From assembly GCA_041649995.1 (NCBI GenBank), contig JBAZMA010000010.1:21038-85037 (forward strand): DNA of 64,000 nucleotides. The letters are read 5' to 3'. The position numbers were made by a program, and so were the translations under genes. Below, piece after piece: positions 60,325 to 64,000 of this stretch (positions are counted from its first letter, which is position 1; each line of letters opens with the position of its first letter). The notes beneath the pieces were generated by a model. That model was not told the DNA's origin. It ran no database searches and saw only the letters and a program-made list of their open reading frames with translations. The DNA comes from JBAZMA01 sp041649995. GTDB lineage: Bacteria; Omnitrophota; Gorgyraeia; Velamenicoccales; Velamenicoccaceae.

Positions 60325-60801
60325 TTACTTCGATTCAACCGTATCCTGTGTATTGCGGATAATCGTCTTCACGGAAGGATTTTCCATGAATTTCAGGAAT
60401 TTCGCGTTATTCTGCAAATATTCGACATCCTGCCGCGCAATGGCGTCTTTGACCTTGGGGTCGGCCATCATCTCCATGACCTCCCTGCTCTCGGAAAGAT
60501 TCTGAATAGCCTGCATGGATTGGGGGTCGTTTGTGATCGCCTTCTGGTATTTTTCCCAATCCGGCGCGTTCTTATCGTCCATGGCCACGATGTCGGCGTC
60601 CCGCACATTCACAATGCCCATCGATGTCGTGATGACGCGGTAATGGCTTCCGTCCTTGCCCAGGACCTGCCCGACAATAACGCTTCCGTCCCTCAGTTTG
60701 ATCGTGACATCGGAATTTGACGACTGCGCGCAGGCTATCCCCGCCCCCAGGAATGCCGCCACCATCAGGGTCCAGTAAGCGCTCATTTTTTTAAATACCA
60801 T
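60325..60801 (-). CDS. Exported small protein with SH3-like and STI1-like segments
   Basis: The 158-residue protein has a signal peptide (cleaved after about ACAQ). A short beta unit follows (VTIKLRDGSVIVGQVLGKDG to VNVRDADIVAM), resembling exported Sm/SH3-like repeats. A helical tail (NDPQSMQAIQNLSESREVMEMM, DPKVKDAI, LQNNAKFLKFMENPSV) resembles the DP-rich helices of STI1 modules. This similarity is judged by eye. Function unknown; a periplasmic chaperone-like role is possible. Confidence 0.55.
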   Translation of the reverse strand: MVFKKMSAYWTLMVAAFLGAGIACAQSSNSDVTIKLRDGSVIVGQVLGKDGSHYRVITTSMGIVNVRDADIVAMDDKNAPDWEKYQKAITNDPQSMQAIQNLSESREVMEMMADPKVKDAIARQDVEYLQNNAKFLKFMENPSVKTIIRNTQDTVESK

Positions 60802-60871
60802 CGGGCCTCTCTCCTTTAAGACTATTGTCCAACGGATCGACTTTTTGTCAAGAAAGGTTTAATCGCCTCTT

Positions 60872-61393
60872 CTAGGCCGGCTTCTTTTCCAGGCACGCGA
60901 TGACCTCGCCCGCGTACATGCGGTGATAATCCTTTTGAGGATAATTCGCCTCAATGGAAGGATCCAGGAAATGCTCAGGATCGATCTGCTGAAAATAGAT
61001 CTTTTTGCAGATCAGGACAAGACGGGCTTCGCGGAAATAAAGGGCTCCGCTTTTCTCATCCGAAAGGGCTGTCAGGCCGGCCTCTTTGGGCTTATCCATT
61101 GCCCTGCCTGACTTTGACCCGCACAAATCCAGGACCTTTTTGTATTCGGCGTCAAAAAAATTCAGGCTGTACACGCGCGCCTTTTCCATAAATTCATAGG
61201 TATAACGCTGCGGCCGGATAAAACAAAAAGCGGCGGGCTTATGCCACAAAACGCCCCAGGCGCCCCAGCTGGCCGTCATCATGTTATATTTTTTTTCAGA
61301 ACCGGCCAGGATCAGCATCCATTCCTGCCCAATGGCCTGAAACGGATTATCCCTGATCTCTTCCGGTTTTATCCTCTTGAATGTCTTGTTCAT
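60872..61393 (-). CDS. Flavin reductase-like (FMN-binding) protein
   Basis: The 173-residue protein belongs to the flavin_Reduct (split-barrel) family. It has NMMTASWGAWGVLWHKPAAFCFIRPQRYT, and YSLNFFDAEYKKVLDLCGSKSGRAMDK contains the C-G/S pattern typical of flavoredoxin-like members. It probably binds FMN and passes electrons; no partner oxygenase or reductase gene is adjacent. A repeat-bearing spacer lies upstream. Confidence 0.8.
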   Translation of the reverse strand: MNKTFKRIKPEEIRDNPFQAIGQEWMLILAGSEKKYNMMTASWGAWGVLWHKPAAFCFIRPQRYTYEFMEKARVYSLNFFDAEYKKVLDLCGSKSGRAMDKPKEAGLTALSDEKSGALYFREARLVLICKKIYFQQIDPEHFLDPSIEANYPQKDYHRMYAGEVIACLEKKPA

Positions 61394-61500
61394 TGTCTTA
61401 TAGCGTATGGCATATAGCTTATAGTAAAAACGAAGTCAGAATTCAGAAGTCCGAAGGCAGAAATTGAGTCATCAGTAAGCAAGGAATTAGCCCTAGCCCT
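61394..61500. repeat. Third copy of the dispersed intergenic repeat, inverted
   Basis: Read on the minus strand, this spacer gives GACTTCTGAATTCTGACTTCG followed by TTTTTACTATAAGCTATATGCCATACGCTATAAG. The latter nearly matches 4957-4990, and the former resembles 28560-28610. No gene is present. Confidence 0.7.
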
Positions 61501-61523
61501 GAATTAATTTTGAATTGCTGTTG

Positions 61524-61859
61524 TTAGAGCGGCTGCCGGTCTGTGATGCTGACAGCCACAAGGCCCGCGTGACGTTTATCGATGAAATGCACGGTCACCT
61601 GGTCGCCCTGATTAAGGTCATTGATCGAGATGTCCTGCCCGTTCTTCTGCACCTGCACGTCATCCATAAAACGGAGGGTGATCTCATCGTCACCGGTGTT
61701 GAGAACGATCTTTGAGCCCACCCAGTCAACCGTTACGACCCATCCCTGGATGGATGCCATCAGCGGAATATCCGCCGGGTCTGTTTCAGCGAACGCGGGG
61801 ACGGCGAAGGCGACAACCGACAACAGCAGAACGAACAACAGCGGGATTCTGGACATCAA
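61524..61859 (-). CDS. Small exported protein
   Basis: The 111-residue protein has a signal peptide (PLLFVLLLSVVAFAVPAFA) and an 85-residue mature part of likely beta structure (GWVVTVDWVGSKIVLNTGDDEITLRFMDDVQV, DQVTVHFIDKRHAGLVAVSI). This is like short OB/DUF5666-type exported domains. Its start lies 5 nt after the HtrA-like protease stop, so both are in one operon. Function unknown. Confidence 0.65.
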   Translation of the reverse strand: MMSRIPLLFVLLLSVVAFAVPAFAETDPADIPLMASIQGWVVTVDWVGSKIVLNTGDDEITLRFMDDVQVQKNGQDISINDLNQGDQVTVHFIDKRHAGLVAVSITDRQPL

Positions 61860-61864
61860 ACCTC

Positions 61865-62755
61865 CTATTTGTTTTTCACCGGAACTTTTAAAATGATCGA
61901 ACGCTCCCTGGCAGAGGCCTCTTCAGGCGCCTTGCGCACAGGGACCTGGATGGTTCCTTGAGCCGGAGGAGCCAACTCACCTGTGGCGTATTCATCCAGC
62001 ACTCTCTGGATATAGGTATAGGGCACGGCAAAGCCGATGCCTTGAGCATTCTGGGCCACCGCCAGGTTTATGCCGACAAGCTCGCCGGCCAGGTTAAGAA
62101 GAGCGCCGCCGCTGGAGCCGAAATTGATCGAGGCGTCCGTCTGGATAAGGCCGTCGAGCACATAGTCCTGCCGGCCGCCCAGGTAGAATTTCCTGTTGAG
62201 CCCGCTGACAATTCCGGAAGAGACCGAATTTTCCAGGCCCAGGGGATTGCCCACGGAAACAACGGTTTCGCCAATCAAGATGTCCTTGGCCACCTTTAAG
62301 GGTTTGAGCGGCCTGGGAGGCGTGATCTTGATCAGCGCGAGATCGTCGCCGGGTTTAAGACCGACGACAGAAGCCTCAAGATGCTCTCCGCTGTTTAAAA
62401 CCACATAGATCTTGCTGGCCATGTTGACGACATGGGCGTTGGTCATGATAAGGCCGTCCTCGGAAACAACAACCCCGGAACCGAGGCTGTTAAGTTTCAT
62501 GGTGCCTACGCCCGAGTGGCCGAACTGATTATAGAAATCGTCAAACAGGTTCCCGTAGAGTTTCCAGAAAGGATGGGAACGCACAAGCACGACCCGTTCG
62601 GTGCTGATGTTGACGATGGAAGGCGCCCATTCCTTCATGACCCGGACCAGCGGTGTCATGCGGGGATCGTCCTCCGCCCTTGCCTGGAAAACGGAAAAAA
62701 ATCCGATCGCAAGCCAACCGCACACAAACCGCAAAAGTAATCTGTCTTTTCTCAT
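61865..62755 (-). CDS. HtrA/DegP-type serine protease without PDZ domain
   Basis: The protein is 296 residues. After a signal peptide, the chymotrypsin-like domain has the triad His (TNAHVVNM), Asp (GDDLALIKI) and Ser (NFGSSGGALLNLAG), with GSGVVVSEDGLI and VVSVGNPLGL. DegP-type enzymes usually continue with PDZ domains; here the chain stops about 60 residues after the domain. The ATG at 62755 is preferred to the TTG at 62770. Periplasmic quality control is likely. Confidence 0.85.
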   Translation of the reverse strand: MRKDRLLLRFVCGWLAIGFFSVFQARAEDDPRMTPLVRVMKEWAPSIVNISTERVVLVRSHPFWKLYGNLFDDFYNQFGHSGVGTMKLNSLGSGVVVSEDGLIMTNAHVVNMASKIYVVLNSGEHLEASVVGLKPGDDLALIKITPPRPLKPLKVAKDILIGETVVSVGNPLGLENSVSSGIVSGLNRKFYLGGRQDYVLDGLIQTDASINFGSSGGALLNLAGELVGINLAVAQNAQGIGFAVPYTYIQRVLDEYATGELAPPAQGTIQVPVRKAPEEASARERSIILKVPVKNK

Positions 62756-62819
62756 GATAAGCCCGGACAATCACGCTGCCAAAAGGAATACATGTATTTT
62801 AAATACTAATGGCCGGCAA

Positions 62820-62894
62820 CTTCAAGAGAAAAAGTTAAAACAACCTTCTCTTGAAGGATAAAAAAGGCGGGTAAAAATCAACCCCGCCCTTTTT
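62820..62894. terminator. Inverted repeat and terminator between the membrane protein and protease genes
   Basis: CTTCAAGAGAA (62820-62830) and TTCTCTTGAAG (62846-62856) form a perfect 11-bp inverted repeat. Next to it, a GGCGGG/CCCGCC stem (62866-62888) is flanked by A- and T-runs, giving a terminator after the gene ending at 62912. The 11-bp hairpin lies in the leader of the protease gene. Confidence 0.7.
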
Positions 62895-62911
62895 TAAAAA
62901 GCCTTCGGTTT

Positions 62912-63568
62912 TTATATCATAACAGCGGGCGCCGCGGGTTCTCCTGCCGGGGCCTGCGGCTGGAGCTTGCGGTAAACAAAGACCATGGCCATAAGAATAG
63001 TGGGAATAGCGGCAAGCAAACCCACGAACAGCGCCAATAGGCCCAGGATAGCCGCGCCAAAACAGGCCAAATCAAACCAGAAAAGCTCCGTACGGCTGCC
63101 TTTTGTGGCCTGCGCGCTGAGTTTAAGCGCCTCAATCGGCCCGGCCTTTTTATCCACGATAAAATAGGTATAGAGCTGAAAACGCACAGCCCACATAATT
63201 CCCGGAACGATCAAAAGGATCAGGCCGGCCAAAACGATCAGGCCGTAAACGATGGCTCCGAAGATGTATTTGAAGAAAAGGCGCCATTGCGAGAAAAGGT
63301 CTGAGAACTTAAAACCCTTCCCATCGTGCAGATTCAAAAGGACTTTCAAAAAACCGATCTGGACAATGACGTCGAGCACCCAGAAAATCATCGTGATCAG
63401 GGCGCTCACCGGAGAACCGTGGAATTTATCGTCCGAAAAATAGTTCTCGATCCCCTGAATAATGCCGATCAAAACAAGCAGGCCCGTAAACAGCCAGAAA
63501 TGCTTTTTCATCATCTGCCATCCGTAACCAAAGGCTTCCTGCCGGGAAAATCCGGGTGATGGTTCCAT
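62912..63568 (-). CDS. Polytopic membrane protein of unknown function
   Basis: The 218-residue protein has about five hydrophobic segments. It starts with EPSPGFSRQEAFGYGWQMMKKHFWLFTGLLVLIG and contains LIVPGIMWAVRFQLYTYFIVDKKAGPIEALKLS. This region resembles DUF975/glycerophosphoryl-diester-phosphodiesterase membrane-domain proteins, where a PG-x(3-4)-R-F/W loop is typical. A Pro/Ala-rich tail ends it. AAAAGGAG precedes the ATG. Function unknown. Confidence 0.65.
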   Translation of the reverse strand: MEPSPGFSRQEAFGYGWQMMKKHFWLFTGLLVLIGIIQGIENYFSDDKFHGSPVSALITMIFWVLDVIVQIGFLKVLLNLHDGKGFKFSDLFSQWRLFFKYIFGAIVYGLIVLAGLILLIVPGIMWAVRFQLYTYFIVDKKAGPIEALKLSAQATKGSRTELFWFDLACFGAAILGLLALFVGLLAAIPTILMAMVFVYRKLQPQAPAGEPAAPAVMI

Positions 63569-63788
63569 GAATAACTCCTTTTTTAAAAGGGTGGCTATTT
63601 ACAAAAAAACCGCGGTCTTGAGAAAGACGACGGTTCGAAGAAATTTAAAGCTAAACATGCTTTTCTTAAATACATATGGCCTCATTTGTTACATAAATTA
63701 TACGTTTTTTAGTTAAAAGCGTAAAGGCTTTAAAAAAACCGGACAAACCCGCGATTCTCATAATGCGCCCGCGTTATTGAAAAACACC

Positions 63789-63817
63789 TTGCATTCGCCG
63801 ACGGTTTTTTGTATAAT
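63789..63817 (+). promoter_or_regulatory. Promoter of the tRNA-Asp gene
   Basis: TTGCAT at 63789-63794 and a perfect TATAAT at 63812-63817 are 17 nt apart, about 22 nt before the tRNA 5' end. The remaining spacer 63569-63788 is AT-rich and shows no gene. Confidence 0.75.
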
Positions 63818-63839
63818 CTGAACACTTAAAAAAGATTTC

Positions 63840-63918
63840 GGGGACGTCGCTTAGCCCGGTTTAAGGCCCTTGATTGTCGATCAAGTGATCGTGGGTTCAA
63901 ATCCCATCGTCCCCGCCA
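63840..63918 (+). tRNA. tRNA-Asp (anticodon GTC)
   Basis: A complete cloverleaf can be drawn. The acceptor is GGGGACG/CGTCCCC, D stem GCTT/AGGC with GG in the loop, anticodon stem CTTGA/TCAAG with loop TTGTCGA, T stem GTGGG/CCCAT with loop TTCAAAT, discriminator G, and an encoded CCA. The anticodon GTC at loop positions 3-5 reads Asp codons, and discriminator G fits tRNA-Asp. Confidence 0.93.
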
Positions 63919-63921
63919 AAT

Positions 63922-63949
63922 AAAAAAGGCCCCCTTTGGGGGCTTTTTT
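63922..63949 (+). terminator. Terminator of the tRNA-Asp transcript
   Basis: GCCCCC and GGGGGC with a TTT loop, flanked by AAAAAAG and TTTTTT, begin 4 nt after the tRNA CCA end. From 63950 to the window end nothing is recognised. Confidence 0.85.
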
Positions 63950-64000
63950 ATTGTGGGTGGTTTGGGATTTGAAGCCAAACGTGCGCCGAGCGAAGAGCGA

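Overview
The window reads as a chromosomal segment of a Gram-negative, probably anaerobic, uncultured-type bacterium. Supporting signs are a lipid-anchored OmpA/MotB-like lipoprotein, an outer-membrane barrel fused to an M1 peptidase, an L,D-transpeptidase, several radical-SAM enzymes and a desulforedoxin-like mini protein. Gene style (PilZ fusions, DUF3857/transglutaminase protein, PAC2 protein, GTG/TTG starts, minisatellite-like intergenic repeats) would fit Omnitrophota or another PVC-related lineage; that placement is inference, since no rRNA is present. Almost every gene lies on the minus strand. The only protein-coding gene on the plus strand is a comM-type gene (22031-23560), joined by a tRNA-Asp gene near the right end.

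Region 1 (1-18.3 kb) is the most striking part: about 20 minus-strand genes that look like one biosynthetic gene cluster built around a type II (iterative, aromatic-type) polyketide synthase. It holds a ketosynthase with Cys-His-His (KS-alpha), a partner ketosynthase that has lost all three catalytic residues (chain-length-factor-like), an acyl carrier protein, two SRPBCC aromatase/cyclase-like proteins, a metal-dependent cyclase-family hydrolase, an SDR, a ketopantoate-reductase-like protein, a B12-binding radical-SAM enzyme, an MFS exporter, an amidohydrolase and an acyl-AMP ligase. Embedded in it is a complete-looking chain nucleoside phosphorylase -> MtnA-like isomerase (plus a catalytically degenerate second copy) -> class II aldolase (fused to an SCP2 domain) -> aldehyde dehydrogenase. 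This is the enzyme order that turns a 5'-deoxynucleoside into DHAP, a two-carbon aldehyde and then an acid. A PadR regulator, translationally coupled to accA (malonyl-CoA supply), sits upstream, and a good sigma70 promoter whose -10 box lies inside a perfect 14-bp palindrome precedes the cluster.

Region 2 (18.3-35.8 kb) is mostly housekeeping: padR-accA, L,D-transpeptidase, comM, an OmpA lipoprotein, folE, mnmE, folC, purH, a YchF-like protein lacking its GTPase core, an EF-G-like GTPase, and a two-gene unit of a lysine-2,3-aminomutase-like radical-SAM enzyme and a D-Ala-D-Ala-ligase-like ATP-grasp enzyme. Region 3 (35.9-50.4 kb) holds an ABC exporter, a HAD phosphatase, a cluster of 121-bp direct repeats, a PAC2 protein, an M20 peptidase, era with a GT-C membrane protein, and a tightly overlapping chain of M1-barrel peptidase, HhH-GPD glycosylase, PilZ-glycosidase-like protein, M48 protease and TPR protein.

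Region 4 (50.4-64 kb) opens with a 117-118-bp tandem array. It continues with a DUF3857 lipoprotein, pabC and pabB (which with folE and folC indicate folate synthesis), a DUF2156 protein, a YkgJ-type cysteine-cluster protein, YjbQ, a tRNA-binding OB-fold protein, TrpB2, a possible small RNA, small exported proteins, a flavin reductase, an HtrA-type protease without PDZ, a membrane protein and tRNA-Asp(GTC). No insertion sequence, CRISPR array or prophage gene was seen.
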